From Pseudomonas petrae (GTDB lineage Bacteria; Pseudomonadota; Gammaproteobacteria; Pseudomonadales; Pseudomonadaceae), in NCBI RefSeq assembly GCF_021728295.1, contig NZ_JAKJXE010000004.1:1-64000 (forward strand): DNA of 64,000 bases, read 5' to 3'. The position numbers were made by a program, and so were the translations under genes. The stretch's first letter is position 1. Each line of letters opens with the position of its first letter. Under the pieces are notes generated by a model that saw nothing but the letters and a program-made list of their open reading frames with translations, made no database searches and was not told where the DNA came from. This document shows positions 7,765 to 18,308 of the stretch, piece after piece.

Positions 7765-8253
7765 TCAGTCCGGCATCTTCAGTGCGCTGGGCGAGACGAT
7801 GATGCCGTTGTTGTCGGCATAGATGAATTCGCCCGGCTTGAACGTCACACCGCCGAAGGTCACCGCCTTGTTCAGGTCACCCAGGCCGCGCTTCTCGGTC
7901 TTGAGCGGGTGACTGGCCAATGCCTGCACACCGAGGTCGGTCTGTGCCAGGACGTCCACGTCGCGGACGCAGCCAAAAATCACCATGCCCTCCCAACCGT
8001 TTTTCACTGCCTTTTCAGCGATCATGTCGCCGAGCAACGCGCAACGCAGCGAGCCTCCGCCGTCCACGACCAAGACTTTGCCGTGTCCATCCTGTTCGGC
8101 CTGCTCGCGCACCCGCGAATTGTCTTCGAAGCACTTGAGCGTGACGATCTCGCCGCCAAATGAATCACGGCCACCAAAGTTGCTGAACATCGGCTCTACC
8201 ACCTGAACCAGCTCGGGGTAGGCGTCGCACAAGTCCGGGGTGATGTAATGCAT
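7765..8253 (-). CDS. RraA-like protein (RNase E regulator / HMG aldolase fold)
   Basis: A 162-residue protein of the RraA family ([20 protein letters not shown] and [14 protein letters not shown]). In enterobacteria RraA inhibits RNase E. In pseudomonads related proteins may have 4-hydroxy-4-methyl-2-oxoglutarate or oxaloacetate aldolase activity; the GD and RD residues of that active site are present. AGGAG lies 6 bases before the ATG. Its position between cmaX and the esterase is conserved in Pseudomonas. I cannot tell the two roles apart from sequence. Confidence 0.88.
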   Translation of the reverse strand: MHYITPDLCDAYPELVQVVEPMFSNFGGRDSFGGEIVTLKCFEDNSRVREQAEQDGHGKVLVVDGGGSLRCALLGDMIAEKAVKNGWEGMVIFGCVRDVDVLAQTDLGVQALASHPLKTEKRGLGDLNKAVTFGGVTFKPGEFIYADNNGIIVSPSALKMPD

Positions 8254-8478
8254 GGGTAACTCCTGTCAGGAAAGCTCGGTGATGAGGGTAGACAGCCACT
8301 AGGATAGACGGCTTGCGTGAACGACCGACGCTCCACGCGCATTGCATCCTTATATAGCACCTCATCCAGAACAGAAAATCTGACCAACGAGTCGCCACCT
8401 GCTATTTGGCCCCGGTGTTGAGAATGGGTGCAGCTTATCCCCAAGTCAGCGCCCAAGGAATGGCTGCGCCCATGACAA

Positions 8479-9471
8479 TCACGGAGTTGCCATCATGTTC
8501 AGCGTTGATTCAGCCTTTACCACCGCAACATGCCGGTTCAGCCAGTCCGCCACCCGCGGCCACACCTGGGTTTGCGCGGCTTTGCTGACCAGCATCGGCA
8601 CGTGGCCAAAGTCTTCGCTGAACCCGTGCTCGCGGCCCAGGACGAGAAACGTCTTGTCGTCGCTGCCGAACTGCTCGAAGAGCTCGCGGCAGGCCCATTC
8701 CGGGTCCTGATGATCGCCAGCGCCAGCAACGCACAGCAGCGGGACCGTGACCTGTTGCAGCCCGGCCCACCAGTCATCCTTCTTGTGCCCGAAGCCGCCG
8801 AACAGGCCATGCCAGCGCATGCTTTCCAGAAGGACGCCCATGGGTTCGTCTTCCGGGCCACGCTTGAAACGCGGGCCCGAAACGTGCTCGAAGCGCTTGA
8901 GCAGCAGCCGTGCGGTCCATTGCAGCGGCGGCACTTTGAGCGGCCAGTGGCTGCGGGTGACCTGACTGCCGAACAGCGCCACCGAGGCTGCGGCGTCAGC
9001 CGTCAGATACTGCCCGCCCAATGCCGCGGCGAGAGTCGTGCCGCCCAGGGAGTGGCCGATCCAGTGGGGCGCTTCGCCGGTCTGCTCGCGCACGAACGCG
9101 GCGATGGCCGGCACATCGAAGCGCGCGTAATCGGCGACGCAGTTGGTTTTAAACGCGCTATTGCGCGCCGAGAGACCGTGCCCGCGCATTTCCGGAATCC
9201 ACACATCGAACCCGGCACGGGCCAGGTACGCGCCCAGACCGATGCCTTTGGGGGAATACCAGAAGCGTCGATTGGAAAAGCTGCCGTGCAGCAGGACCAC
9301 CGGCACGCCTCGGGCATCCGGGGCCGACACACGACCCAGCCGGGTGACGGCGATTTCGACAGTGAAATCCGGGCTGTTGCCGGGCTTCAAACGGTAGACG
9401 TCCTCGGTCAGGTCGCCACGACGCTCGGCACTGATCAGGGCCACGGGAAAGAGATGACTGCTGCTTTGCAT
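8479..9471 (-). CDS. Alpha/beta hydrolase (EstX-like esterase)
   Basis: A 330-residue alpha/beta hydrolase. The oxyanion HG is in VVLLHGSFSN, the nucleophile serine in GHSLGG (near residue 140), the acid probably in GAGDHQD and the catalytic histidine in EDFGHVPM. The open frame extends to 9561, but I choose the ATG at 9471 because the extra N-terminal residues are unlike the family. The gene follows ppsA in the same direction, beyond a strong terminator. Its substrate is unknown. Confidence 0.85.
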   Translation of the reverse strand: MQSSSHLFPVALISAERRGDLTEDVYRLKPGNSPDFTVEIAVTRLGRVSAPDARGVPVVLLHGSFSNRRFWYSPKGIGLGAYLARAGFDVWIPEMRGHGLSARNSAFKTNCVADYARFDVPAIAAFVREQTGEAPHWIGHSLGGTTLAAALGGQYLTADAAASVALFGSQVTRSHWPLKVPPLQWTARLLLKRFEHVSGPRFKRGPEDEPMGVLLESMRWHGLFGGFGHKKDDWWAGLQQVTVPLLCVAGAGDHQDPEWACRELFEQFGSDDKTFLVLGREHGFSEDFGHVPMLVSKAAQTQVWPRVADWLNRHVAVVKAESTLNMMATP

Positions 9472-9561
9472 GGTGCTCTTGCTGGACGCTCTTGGTGGAT
9501 GGGGGAACGGCGGTTGGGTGTGACAGCAGTTGACGCTGCCAGCGCACTGAAAATCACCCAC

Positions 9562-9592
9562 AAAAAAGGGCGGATTCGTTAAAAACCGCCCT
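9562..9592 (-). terminator. Terminator downstream of ppsA
   Basis: Read on the minus strand, AGGGCGG and CCGCCCT form a stem followed by TTTTT. A second strong hairpin, CCGGCCC with GGGCCGG, lies just before it at 9602-9623. Confidence 0.8.
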
Positions 9593-9641
9593 CTCGGGAA
9601 ACCGGCCCACGGAAACGGGCCGGCATCTTACTCGATCTGCA

Positions 9642-12017
9642 TCAGGTTGGAGCGTCCTCTTCGGACAGGAAGAACCAGGTCTCCAGTACCGAATCGGGGT
9701 TAAGGGACACGCTTTCGATCCCCTGCTCCATCAACCACCGCGCCAGATCCGGGTGATCGGACGGGCCCTGGCCGCAGATGCCGATGTACTTGCCAGCCTT
9801 GTTACAGGCCTGAATGGCGTAGGACAGCAGCTTCTTGACCGCAGGATTACGCTCGTCGAACAAGTGGGCGATGATCCCGGAGTCACGGTCCAGGCCCAGG
9901 GTCAGCTGGGTCAGGTCGTTGGAACCGATGGAGAAACCGTCGAAGAATTCGAGGAACTCATCGGCCATCAGGGCGTTGGACGGCAGCTCGCACATCATGA
10001 TCACGCGCAGACCGTTCTCGCCGCGGGCCAGACCGTTTTCGGCAAGCAGATCGATGACCTGACTCGCTTCGCCCAGGGTGCGGACGAACGGCACCATGAT
10101 CTCGACGTTGGTCAGGCCCATCTCGTTGCGCACGCGCTTGAGGGCGCGGCATTCGAGCTCGAAGCAGTCGCGGAAGTTTTCGCTGATGTAACGCGACGCG
10201 CCACGGAAGCCCAGCATCGGGTTCTCTTCTTCCGGCTCGTAGAGTTTGCCGCCGATGAGGTTGGCGTATTCGTTGGACTTGAAGTCCGACAGGCGCACGA
10301 TGACTTTCTTCGGCGAGAACGCCGCCGCCAGCGTACTGATGCCTTCGACCAGCTTCTCGACATAGAAACCGACCGGATCGTCGTAACCGGCGATGCGCTT
10401 GTCGACGCTTTCCTTGATGTCTTGCGGCAGGTTGGCGTAGTTCAGCAGCGCCTTGGGGTGCACGCCGATCATGCGGTTGATGATGAACTCCAGACGCGCC
10501 AGGCCGATACCGGCGTTGGGCAGCTGGGCGAAATCAAACGCGCGATCGGGGTTACCGACGTTCATCATGATTTTGAACGGCAGGTCAGGCATGGCGTCGA
10601 CGGAGTTCTGCTTGATGTCGAAGCCCAGCTCGCCCTCGAAAATGTAACCGGTGTCGCCCTCGGCGCAGGACACGGTGACGCCCTGACCTTCCTTCAACAG
10701 CTCGGTGGCGTTGCCGCAACCCACTACCGCCGGAATACCCAGCTCGCGAGCGATGATCGCTGCGTGGCAGGTGCGCCCGCCGCGGTTGGTGACGATCGCG
10801 CTGGCGCGTTTCATCACCGGTTCCCAGTCCGGGTCGGTCATGTCGGAAACCAGCACGTCGCCGGGCTGGACTTTGTCCATCTCGGACACGTCTTTGATGA
10901 TCCGCACCTTGCCGGCGCCGATGCGCTGGCCGATAGCACGGCCTTCCACCAGAACGGTGCCCTTTTCTTTGAGCAGGTAACGCTCCATGACGTTGGCCGA
11001 GGTGCGGCTTTTCACGGTCTCGGGACGCGCCTGCACGATGTACAGCTTGCCGTCATCGCCGTCTTTGGCCCACTCGATGTCCATCGGGCACTGGTAGTGC
11101 TTTTCGATGATCATCGCCTGGCGTGCCAGGTTGCTGACTTCCTCGTCGCTGAGGCAGAAACGCGCGCGGTCGGCCAGATCGACGTCGATGGTCTTGACCG
11201 ATTTGCCGGCCTTGGCTTCTTCGCCGTAGATCATCTTGATCGCCTTGCTGCCCAGATTGCGGCGCAGGATCGCCGGGCGACCGGCTTCAAGGGTGTTTTT
11301 GTGAACGTAGAATTCGTCCGGGTTGACCGCGCCCTGTACGACGGTCTCGCCTAGGCCGTAGGCACCGGTAATGAAGACGACATCGCGGAAACCGGATTCG
11401 GTGTCCAGGGTGAACATGACGCCGGCGGTGCCGGTTTCAGAACGCACCATGCGCTGCACGCCAGCGGACAGCGCCACCAGCTTGTGGTCGAAACCCTGAT
11501 GCACGCGGTAGGAAATGGCGCGGTCGTTGAACAGCGAAGCGAACACCTCTTTCGCTGCGCGGATCACGTTTTCGACGCCACGGATGTTCAGGAAGGTTTC
11601 CTGCTGACCGGCGAAGGAGGCGTCCGGCAAATCTTCAGCGGTGGCGGAAGAGCGCACGGCAACGGCGATGTCCGGGTTGCCCGCCGAGAGCTCGGCGAAG
11701 GCGGTGCGGATTTCGGCGTTGAGCTTCTCGGGGAATTCAGCCTCCATGATCCACTGACGAATCTTCGCGCCGGTTCTGGCCAGCTCGTTGACGTCGTCGA
11801 CATCGAGCGCATCGAGGGCCTGGTGGATCTGATCGTTCAGACCACTCTGCTCAAGAAAATCACGGTAGGCCTGAGCGGTAGTGGCAAAGCCACCGGGAAC
11901 GGACACGCCTGCGCCCGCCAGGTTGCTGATCATCTCGCCGAGGGATGCGTTCTTGCCCCCCACGTGCTCAACATCATGTTTGCCGAGCTTATCGAGGGAA
12001 ACTACGTACTCTACCAA
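9642..12017 (-). CDS. ppsA: Phosphoenolpyruvate synthase
   Basis: A 791-residue cytoplasmic enzyme that converts pyruvate, ATP and water to PEP, AMP and phosphate, feeding gluconeogenesis. An N-terminal ATP-grasp domain (about 15-340) comes first. The swivelling phosphohistidine domain follows with [20 protein letters not shown], whose His is the phosphocarrier. The C-terminal TIM barrel ends with the catalytic cysteine region [11 protein letters not shown]. It is divergent from ppsR, whose product regulates this enzyme by reversible phosphorylation of the threonine beside the catalytic histidine. Confidence 0.97.
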   Translation of the reverse strand: MVEYVVSLDKLGKHDVEHVGGKNASLGEMISNLAGAGVSVPGGFATTAQAYRDFLEQSGLNDQIHQALDALDVDDVNELARTGAKIRQWIMEAEFPEKLNAEIRTAFAELSAGNPDIAVAVRSSATAEDLPDASFAGQQETFLNIRGVENVIRAAKEVFASLFNDRAISYRVHQGFDHKLVALSAGVQRMVRSETGTAGVMFTLDTESGFRDVVFITGAYGLGETVVQGAVNPDEFYVHKNTLEAGRPAILRRNLGSKAIKMIYGEEAKAGKSVKTIDVDLADRARFCLSDEEVSNLARQAMIIEKHYQCPMDIEWAKDGDDGKLYIVQARPETVKSRTSANVMERYLLKEKGTVLVEGRAIGQRIGAGKVRIIKDVSEMDKVQPGDVLVSDMTDPDWEPVMKRASAIVTNRGGRTCHAAIIARELGIPAVVGCGNATELLKEGQGVTVSCAEGDTGYIFEGELGFDIKQNSVDAMPDLPFKIMMNVGNPDRAFDFAQLPNAGIGLARLEFIINRMIGVHPKALLNYANLPQDIKESVDKRIAGYDDPVGFYVEKLVEGISTLAAAFSPKKVIVRLSDFKSNEYANLIGGKLYEPEEENPMLGFRGASRYISENFRDCFELECRALKRVRNEMGLTNVEIMVPFVRTLGEASQVIDLLAENGLARGENGLRVIMMCELPSNALMADEFLEFFDGFSIGSNDLTQLTLGLDRDSGIIAHLFDERNPAVKKLLSYAIQACNKAGKYIGICGQGPSDHPDLARWLMEQGIESVSLNPDSVLETWFFLSEEDAPT

Positions 12018-12167
12018 GGTGATCTCTCCACTAACCGGTTATTGTTGGGAACGCTTTTGGTGCGGGAATCGCGGCGATTGAAAACAGGTAGAATGCGGCC
12101 AGTCATGGCCCGCAAGCCGACCTATCATATCCACAAACTGTCTTCAGCTTAAGGCCCCGGGGCGCAA

Positions 12168-12986
12168 ATGAAACGATCCGCTTTTTTCATCTCCGATGGC
12201 ACCGGCATCACCGCCGAAACCCTTGGCCAGAGCCTGTTAGCGCAATTTGAAAACATTACATTCAACAAGTTCACGCGGCCCTACATCGACAGCGTCGAGA
12301 AGGCGCGGGCCATGGTGCAGCAAATCAACAAGGCCGCCGAGAAGGACGAGGCCCGTCCGATCATCTTCGACACCATCGTCAACCAGGACATCCGCGAGAT
12401 TCTCGCGACCTCCGACGGCTTCATGATCGACATCTTTTCGACCTTCCTCGCCCCGCTGGAGCTGGAGCTTAGTTCACACTCCTCCTACTCGGTGGGGAAA
12501 TCCCACTCCATCGGGCACAACTCCAATTACATGGAGCGGATCGAGGCGGTGAACTTCGCGCTGGACAACGACGACGGCGCCAGAACCCATTATTACGACA
12601 AGGCCGACATCATCCTGGTCGGCGTGTCGCGTTGCGGCAAAACCCCGACTTGCCTTTACATGGCCATGCAATTCGGCATCCGCGCGGCCAATTACCCGCT
12701 GACCGAGGACGACATGGAGCGCCTGCAGTTGCCCGCTGCGCTGAAGCTGCACCGGGACAAGCTGTTCGGCCTGACCATCGACCCCGATCGCCTCACCGCC
12801 ATACGGCACGAACGCAAGCCCAACAGCCGCTACGCCAGCTACGCCCAGTGCGAGTTCGAAGTGCGCGAAGTCGAGGGCCTGTTCCGCCGCGAAAACATCC
12901 CGCACATCAATTCCACGCATTTCTCGGTTGAGGAAATTTCGGCGAAAGTGCTGGTGGAAAAAGGCGTGGAGCGGCGGTTTAAATAA
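12168..12986 (+). CDS. ppsR: PEP synthase regulatory protein (bifunctional kinase/phosphorylase)
   Basis: A 272-residue DUF299-family protein that phosphorylates PEP synthase with ADP and reactivates it by phosphorolysis. The P-loop GVSRCGKTP lies near residue 151. Length is typical, and the gene is divergent from ppsA across 150 bases. That spacer must hold both promoters; TAGAAT at 12089-12094 is a possible -10 for this gene, but I see no matching -35. Confidence 0.95.
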   Translation: MKRSAFFISDGTGITAETLGQSLLAQFENITFNKFTRPYIDSVEKARAMVQQINKAAEKDEARPIIFDTIVNQDIREILATSDGFMIDIFSTFLAPLELELSSHSSYSVGKSHSIGHNSNYMERIEAVNFALDNDDGARTHYYDKADIILVGVSRCGKTPTCLYMAMQFGIRAANYPLTEDDMERLQLPAALKLHRDKLFGLTIDPDRLTAIRHERKPNSRYASYAQCEFEVREVEGLFRRENIPHINSTHFSVEEISAKVLVEKGVERRFK

Positions 12987-13001
12987 GCGCGCAGCCTCAA
13001 A

Positions 13002-13106
13002 CTGTAGGAGCGCGCTTGCCCGCGATGGCGGCGTATCAGTCGCATCATTGTTTCTGACACGACGCATTCGCGGGCAAGGTGGAGCGCCACCCCGGTCGCT
13101 CCTACA
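13002..13106. repeat. REP pair, GCGCGCTTGCCCGCG type
   Basis: TGTAGGAGCGCGCTTGCCCG faces a partly diverged partner (TTCGCGGGCAAG, then a 15-base insertion-like change, GTCGCTCCTACA). It fills the gap between ppsR and prpF. Confidence 0.75.
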
Positions 13107-13195
13107 ATTTGATCGGTGTCTAGCCCGGAATTCGATGCAGTCGTGTACCCATAAGATGCTGGCTCCGGATTTCGGTGCTCTATGAAGCCGAGCTT

Positions 13196-14377
13196 TCAGC
13201 CCGGCACGCGGACCATTCCTTCCATTAATACCCGCGCGCTGCGGCTCATGATGGCTTTTTTGACCTGCCATTCTCCGTCGACCAACACGGCCTCAGCGCC
13301 GACGCGCAGGGTGCCGGAGGGGTGGCCGAAGCGCACGGCACTGCGCTCGCCGCCGCCCGCTGCCAAATTGACCAGCGTGCCGGGAATCGCCGCCGCTGTG
13401 CCGATGGCCACTGCCGCTGTGCCCATCATCGCGTGATGCAGCTTGCCCATGGACATGGCGCGCACCAACAGATCAGTGTCTTCGGTTGTGACCCTTTTGC
13501 CGCTGGAAGACAGGTATTGCGCAGGCGCGGCCACGAACGCCACCTTGGGCGTGTGCTGACGCGTTGCGGCCTCCTCGACAGTGCCGATCAGCCCCATGCG
13601 CACGGCGCCATAGGCCCGGATCGTTTCGAACATGCTCAGGGCCTTCGGGTCGCTGTTGATCGCGTCCTGCAATTCGCTGCCGGTATAACCGATGTCGCGG
13701 GCGTTGACGAAGATTGTCGGGATGCCGGCATTGATCATCGTCGCCTTGAACGTACCCACGCCCGGCACTTCAAGCTCATCGACCAGATTGCCGGTCGGGA
13801 ACATCGAGCCGCCAGCGCCCTCCTCGTCCGCCGCCGGGCCCATGAACTCCAGCTGCACTTCGGCCGCCGGGAAGGTCACGCCGTCGAGCTCGAAATCGCC
13901 GGTTTCCTGCACCACGCCGTCGGTCATCGGCACGTGGGCGATGATGGTTTTACCGATGTTCGCTTGCCAGATGCGCACCACCGCCACGCCGTTCTGCGGA
14001 ATGCGCGCCGGATCAACCAGACCGTTGCTGATGGCAAACGGGCCGACCGCTGCCGACAGGTTGCCGCAGTTGCCGCTCCAGTCGACGAAGGGTGTATCGA
14101 TGGCAACCTGCCCAAACAGGTAGTCGACGTCGTGATCGGGCCGTGTGCTCTTCGACAGGATCACCGTTTTGCTGGTGCTCGACGTCGCCCCGCCCATGCC
14201 ATCGATCTGCTTGGCGTACGGGTCGGGGCTGCCAATCACCCGCAGCAACAAGGCGTCACGCGCCGGGCCGGGGGTTTGCGCGGCTTCGGGCAGGTCGTCC
14301 CGGAGGAAAAACACACCCTTGCTGGTGCCGCCGCGCATGTAGGTCGCGGGAATCTTGATCTGTGCTGTGGACGCCAT
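13196..14377 (-). CDS. prpF: 2-methylaconitate cis-trans isomerase PrpF
   Basis: A 393-residue PrpF-family enzyme that isomerises the 2-methylaconitate made by AcnD so that aconitase can hydrate it; AcnD and PrpF together replace PrpD. The family signature MRGGTSKGVFF opens the protein, and SGNCGNLSAAVGPFAI carries the catalytic-region cysteine. AAGGA lies 7 bases before the ATG. It is the last gene of the prp operon, 51 bases after acnD. Downstream there is only a REP pair and ppsR, and no prpD. Confidence 0.95.
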   Translation of the reverse strand: MASTAQIKIPATYMRGGTSKGVFFLRDDLPEAAQTPGPARDALLLRVIGSPDPYAKQIDGMGGATSSTSKTVILSKSTRPDHDVDYLFGQVAIDTPFVDWSGNCGNLSAAVGPFAISNGLVDPARIPQNGVAVVRIWQANIGKTIIAHVPMTDGVVQETGDFELDGVTFPAAEVQLEFMGPAADEEGAGGSMFPTGNLVDELEVPGVGTFKATMINAGIPTIFVNARDIGYTGSELQDAINSDPKALSMFETIRAYGAVRMGLIGTVEEAATRQHTPKVAFVAAPAQYLSSSGKRVTTEDTDLLVRAMSMGKLHHAMMGTAAVAIGTAAAIPGTLVNLAAGGGERSAVRFGHPSGTLRVGAEAVLVDGEWQVKKAIMSRSARVLMEGMVRVPG

Positions 14378-14428
14378 GAACTGTTCCTTCTTATTCTTTC
14401 TTATATAGAGAGCAGAAAACGCGGCGGC

Positions 14429-17023
14429 TCAGGCGACGGCCGCGGATTCGAGGAAGTCCTGGGCGAAGCGTTGCAACACGCCGCCGGCCTCGTAGATCAA
14501 CACCTCTTCACCCGTGTCGAGGCGGCAGGTGACCGGCACCTCCACACGCTCGCCATTCTTGCGCTGGATGATCAGCGTCAAGGTGGCCCCCGGGGTGCGC
14601 GAGCCAATCACGTCGTAGGTTTCGCTGCCATCGATGCCCAGAGTCAGGCGATTGGTGCCCGGTTTGAACTCCAGCGGCAGCACGCCCATGCCCACCAGAT
14701 TGGTGCGGTGGATACGCTCGAAGCCCTCGGCGACGATGACTTCGACACCCGCCAGGCGCACGCCCTTGGCCGCCCAGTCCCGGGACGAGCCCTGACCGTA
14801 ATCGGCGCCGGCGATGATAATCAGCGGCTGCTTGCGCGCCATGTAGGTTTCGATGGCCTCCCACATCCGCGTGACCTGGCCTTCCGGCTCGATCCGCGCG
14901 TAGGAACCCTGCTTGACCTTGCCGTTCTCCACCACCATTTCATTGAACAGCTTGGGGTTGGCGAACGTGGCGCGCTGGGCGGTCAGGTGATCGCCGCGAT
15001 GTGTGGCGTAGGAGTTGAAGTCCTCTTCCGGCAGGCCCATTTTTTCCAGGTATTCGCCGGCCGCGCTGTCGAGCATGATCGCGTTGGACGGCGACAGGTG
15101 ATCGGTGGTGATGTTGTCCGGCAGCACCGCCAGCGGACGCATGCCCTTGAGGGTTCGCTCGCCGGCCAAGGCGCCTTCCCAGTACGGCGGGCGTCGAATG
15201 TAGGTGCTCATCGGGCGCCAGTCGTACAGCGGCGCGACCTTTGGCCCGGTGTCTTCGTGGATGGCGAACATCGGGATGTACACCTGACGGAACTGCTCCG
15301 GCTTGACCGAGGCTTTCACCACCTGATCAATCTCGGCGTCGCTTGGCCAAAGGTCTTTCAAGCGGATTTCTTCGCCATTAGGGCCGAGGCCCAGCACATC
15401 TTTCTCGATATCGAAGCGGATCGTTCCGGCGATGGCGTAGGCCACCACCAGCGGCGGCGAGGCAAGAAAGGCCTGTTTGGCGTAAGGGTGAATGCGCCCG
15501 TCGAAGTTGCGGTTGCCCGACAACACCGCCGTGGCGTAAAGGTCGCGGTCGATGATTTCCTGCTGGATCAGCGGATCCAGCGCGCCGGACATGCCGTTGC
15601 AGGTGGTGCAAGCGAACGCGACGATGCCGAAACCCAGTTGCTCCAGCTCGCCGGTCAGCCCCGCTTCGTCGAGGTACAAGGCGACGGTTTTCGAGCCCGG
15701 CGCCAGGGACGACTTGACCCACGGTTTGCGCGTCAGGCCCAAGCGATTGGCGTTGCGCGCCAGCAAGCCTGCAGCGATGACGTTGCGCGGGTTGCTGGTG
15801 TTGGTGCAGCTGGTGATGGCAGCGATGATCACCGCGCCGTCCGGCATTTCGCCCGGGGTCTCCTCCCACGGCGCCGCGATGCCTTTGGCGGCCAGATCGG
15901 CGGTCGCCACCCGCGCATGGGGGTTGGACGGCCCGGCCATGTTACGCACCACGCTGGACAGGTCGAAATGCAGCACGCGCTCGTATTCGGCCGTGTCCAG
16001 GCTGTCGGCCCAAAGCCCGGTGTGGCGGGCGAAGGTTTCGACCAACTGCACTTGCTGGTCTTCGCGACCGGTCAGCCGGAGATAGTCGAGGGTCTGTTGA
16101 TCGATGCTGAACATGGCCGCGGTCGCGCCGTATTCGGGGGCCATGTTCGAGATGGTCGCGCGGTCGCCGAGGGTCAGCGCGCGGGCGCCCTCGCCGTAGA
16201 ACTCCAGGTACGCGCCGACGACCTTTTGCTGACGCAGGTATTCGGTGAGCGCCAGTACCACGTCGGTGGCGGTAATGCCCGGCTGCGGACGGCCCGACAG
16301 TTCGACGCCAATGATGTCCGGCAGGCGCATCCACGAGGCGCGGCCAAGCATGACGTTCTCGGCCTCAAGCCCGCCGACGCCGATGGCGATGACGCCCAGG
16401 GCATCAACGTGAGGCGTATGGCTGTCGGTGCCGACCAGCGTATCCGGGAAGGCGACGCCGTTCAGCGTCTGGATCACCGGCGACATCCGCTCCAGATTGA
16501 TCTGATGCATGATGCCGTTGCCCGGCGGGATCACTTCGACGTTCTTGAACGCCTGCTTGGTCCAGTTGATGAAGTGGAAGCGGTCTTCGTTGCGACGGTC
16601 TTCAATCGCCCGGTTCTTGCTGAACGCGTCCGGGTCGTAGCCCCCGCATTCGACGGCCAGGGAGTGATCAACGATCAACTGCACCGGCACCACCGGGTTG
16701 ACCTGCGCGGGGTCGCCGCCCATGTCGGCGATGGCGTCGCGCAAGCCGGCGAGGTCCACCAGCGCGGTCTGGCCGAGGATGTCGTGGCAGACAACGCGCG
16801 CCGGAAACCACGGGAAATCGAGGTCCCGCTTGCGTTCGATCAACTGCGTCAGCGAGGCCGTCAGCGTCGTCGGATGGCAACGGCGCACCAGGTTTTCGGC
16901 GAGCACTCGGGAGGTGTACGGCAGCGTGGCGTAGGCACCGGGTTTGATCGCATCGACTGCCGCGCGGGCGTCGAAATAATCCAGCACAGTGCCGGGCAGC
17001 GGTTTGCGGTATTCAGTGTTCAT
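14429..17023 (-). CDS. acnD: Fe/S-dependent 2-methylisocitrate dehydratase AcnD
   Basis: An 864-residue aconitase-family enzyme with a [4Fe-4S] cluster (first ligand in TSCTNTSNPRNV near residue 425, then the CTTCNG pair). It dehydrates 2-methylcitrate to 2-methylaconitate in propionate catabolism. The C-terminal swivel domain includes GADYGQGSSRDWA. The prpC and prpF neighbours separate it from the housekeeping aconitase AcnA, which it resembles in size. It starts 62 bases downstream of prpC. Confidence 0.95.
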   Translation of the reverse strand: MNTEYRKPLPGTVLDYFDARAAVDAIKPGAYATLPYTSRVLAENLVRRCHPTTLTASLTQLIERKRDLDFPWFPARVVCHDILGQTALVDLAGLRDAIADMGGDPAQVNPVVPVQLIVDHSLAVECGGYDPDAFSKNRAIEDRRNEDRFHFINWTKQAFKNVEVIPPGNGIMHQINLERMSPVIQTLNGVAFPDTLVGTDSHTPHVDALGVIAIGVGGLEAENVMLGRASWMRLPDIIGVELSGRPQPGITATDVVLALTEYLRQQKVVGAYLEFYGEGARALTLGDRATISNMAPEYGATAAMFSIDQQTLDYLRLTGREDQQVQLVETFARHTGLWADSLDTAEYERVLHFDLSSVVRNMAGPSNPHARVATADLAAKGIAAPWEETPGEMPDGAVIIAAITSCTNTSNPRNVIAAGLLARNANRLGLTRKPWVKSSLAPGSKTVALYLDEAGLTGELEQLGFGIVAFACTTCNGMSGALDPLIQQEIIDRDLYATAVLSGNRNFDGRIHPYAKQAFLASPPLVVAYAIAGTIRFDIEKDVLGLGPNGEEIRLKDLWPSDAEIDQVVKASVKPEQFRQVYIPMFAIHEDTGPKVAPLYDWRPMSTYIRRPPYWEGALAGERTLKGMRPLAVLPDNITTDHLSPSNAIMLDSAAGEYLEKMGLPEEDFNSYATHRGDHLTAQRATFANPKLFNEMVVENGKVKQGSYARIEPEGQVTRMWEAIETYMARKQPLIIIAGADYGQGSSRDWAAKGVRLAGVEVIVAEGFERIHRTNLVGMGVLPLEFKPGTNRLTLGIDGSETYDVIGSRTPGATLTLIIQRKNGERVEVPVTCRLDTGEEVLIYEAGGVLQRFAQDFLESAAVA

Positions 17024-17085
17024 CGTCAGGACTCGATCACGGAAAAGTTACGGGTGGAGAGCCCCGTGGAACTCTCCTTTCCCCA

Positions 17086-18213
17086 TCAGCGCTGCTCGAT
17101 GGGCACGAACCTGCGCTGTTCGACGCCGATGTATTCGGCGCTTGGTCGGATGATGCGGTTGTTGGCGCGCTGTTCGAACACGTGGGAGGCCCAGCCGGTC
17201 AGGCGCGAGCAAACGAAGATCGGGGTGAACAGCTGGGTCGGGATGCCCATGAAGTGGTACGCCGAGGCGTGGTAGAAGTCGGCGTTGGGAAAGAGTTTCT
17301 TCTGTTCCCACATGGTCTTGTCGATGGCTTCGGAGACCGGGAACAACACCGTGTCGCCCACCTCCTCCGCGAGCTTTTTCGACCAGCCCTTGATCACCTC
17401 GTTACGCGGGTCGTTGTCCTTATAGATCGCGTGGCCGAAGCCCATGATCTTGTCCTTGCGCGCCAGCATCGCCAGGGTGCCCTGGGTCGCTTCTTCGGCC
17501 GACGAAAACTTCTGGATCATCTCCATCGCCGCTTCATTGGCCCCGCCGTGCAAAGGACCGCGCAGGGTGCCGATGGCCGCCGTGATGCAGGAAAACAGGT
17601 CGGACAGGGTCGATGCGCAGACCCGTGCGGTGAAAGTCGAGGCGTTGAATTCGTGCTCGGCGTAGAGAATCAGCGACACGTCCATGACCTTGCGGTGCAG
17701 TTCGCTGGGCGCCTTGTCCAGCAGCAGTGTCAGGAAGTGCCCGGCGATGGACACCTCGTCGGTGACGCAGTCGATGCGCTTGCCTTCGTGGCTGAACCGG
17801 TACCAGTAGCACATGATCGCCGGGAACGCGGCCAGCAGGCGGTCGGTGGAATCGAGCTGGTCAGCGAAACTGGCTTCGGGCTCGAGATTGCCGAGCATCG
17901 AGCAGCCGGTGCGCATCACGTCCATGGGGTGGGTGTCGGCGGGAATGCGCTCCAGCACTTCTTTCAGCGCCTGGGGCAGGTCACGCAGGCCCTGGAGTTT
18001 CTTCAGGTAGCCGTCGAGTTGCGCCTGGGTCGGCAGTTCGCCGTACAGCAGCAGGTACGCGACTTCTTCGAATCGGGCGTCGGCGGCGAGTTCACGCACG
18101 TCATAGCCGCGGTAGGTCAGCCCGGCGCCGGCCTGGCCGACGGTAGACAACGCGGTCTGCCCGGCCACCTGGCCCCGCAGGCCTGCGCCGCTCAATACTT
18201 TTGCTTCAGCCAT
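17086..18213 (-). CDS. prpC: 2-methylcitrate synthase
   Basis: A 375-residue citrate synthase-family enzyme that condenses propionyl-CoA with oxaloacetate. Active-site motifs are present: the HGGANEAAM region, GFGHAIYKDNDPR, and the C-terminal RPSAEYIG arginine. GGAGAC lies before the ATG. The spacer to prpB is 95 bases and contains one half of a REP element (near 18279-18300), which may reduce read-through or stabilise the upstream mRNA. Confidence 0.95.
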   Translation of the reverse strand: MAEAKVLSGAGLRGQVAGQTALSTVGQAGAGLTYRGYDVRELAADARFEEVAYLLLYGELPTQAQLDGYLKKLQGLRDLPQALKEVLERIPADTHPMDVMRTGCSMLGNLEPEASFADQLDSTDRLLAAFPAIMCYWYRFSHEGKRIDCVTDEVSIAGHFLTLLLDKAPSELHRKVMDVSLILYAEHEFNASTFTARVCASTLSDLFSCITAAIGTLRGPLHGGANEAAMEMIQKFSSAEEATQGTLAMLARKDKIMGFGHAIYKDNDPRNEVIKGWSKKLAEEVGDTVLFPVSEAIDKTMWEQKKLFPNADFYHASAYHFMGIPTQLFTPIFVCSRLTGWASHVFEQRANNRIIRPSAEYIGVEQRRFVPIEQR

Positions 18214-18308
18214 TGCTGTCTCCAGTCTTGTAGTTGTGTGGGAATCGGCAATTCTTTCCAGTACGCAAGATGCTTTATCTGTAGGAGCGCGCCTGCACTG
18301 GGCCGTGA

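Noticed and set aside
9753..11354. 533-codon plus-strand frame opposite ppsA
   Set aside because: Antisense shadow of a highly conserved gene.
13322..17275. 1,317-codon open frame on the plus strand across prpF, acnD and the end of prpC
   Set aside because: It is antisense to well-recognised enzymes; high GC at third positions on the opposite strand removes stops. The peptide shows no recognisable domain.
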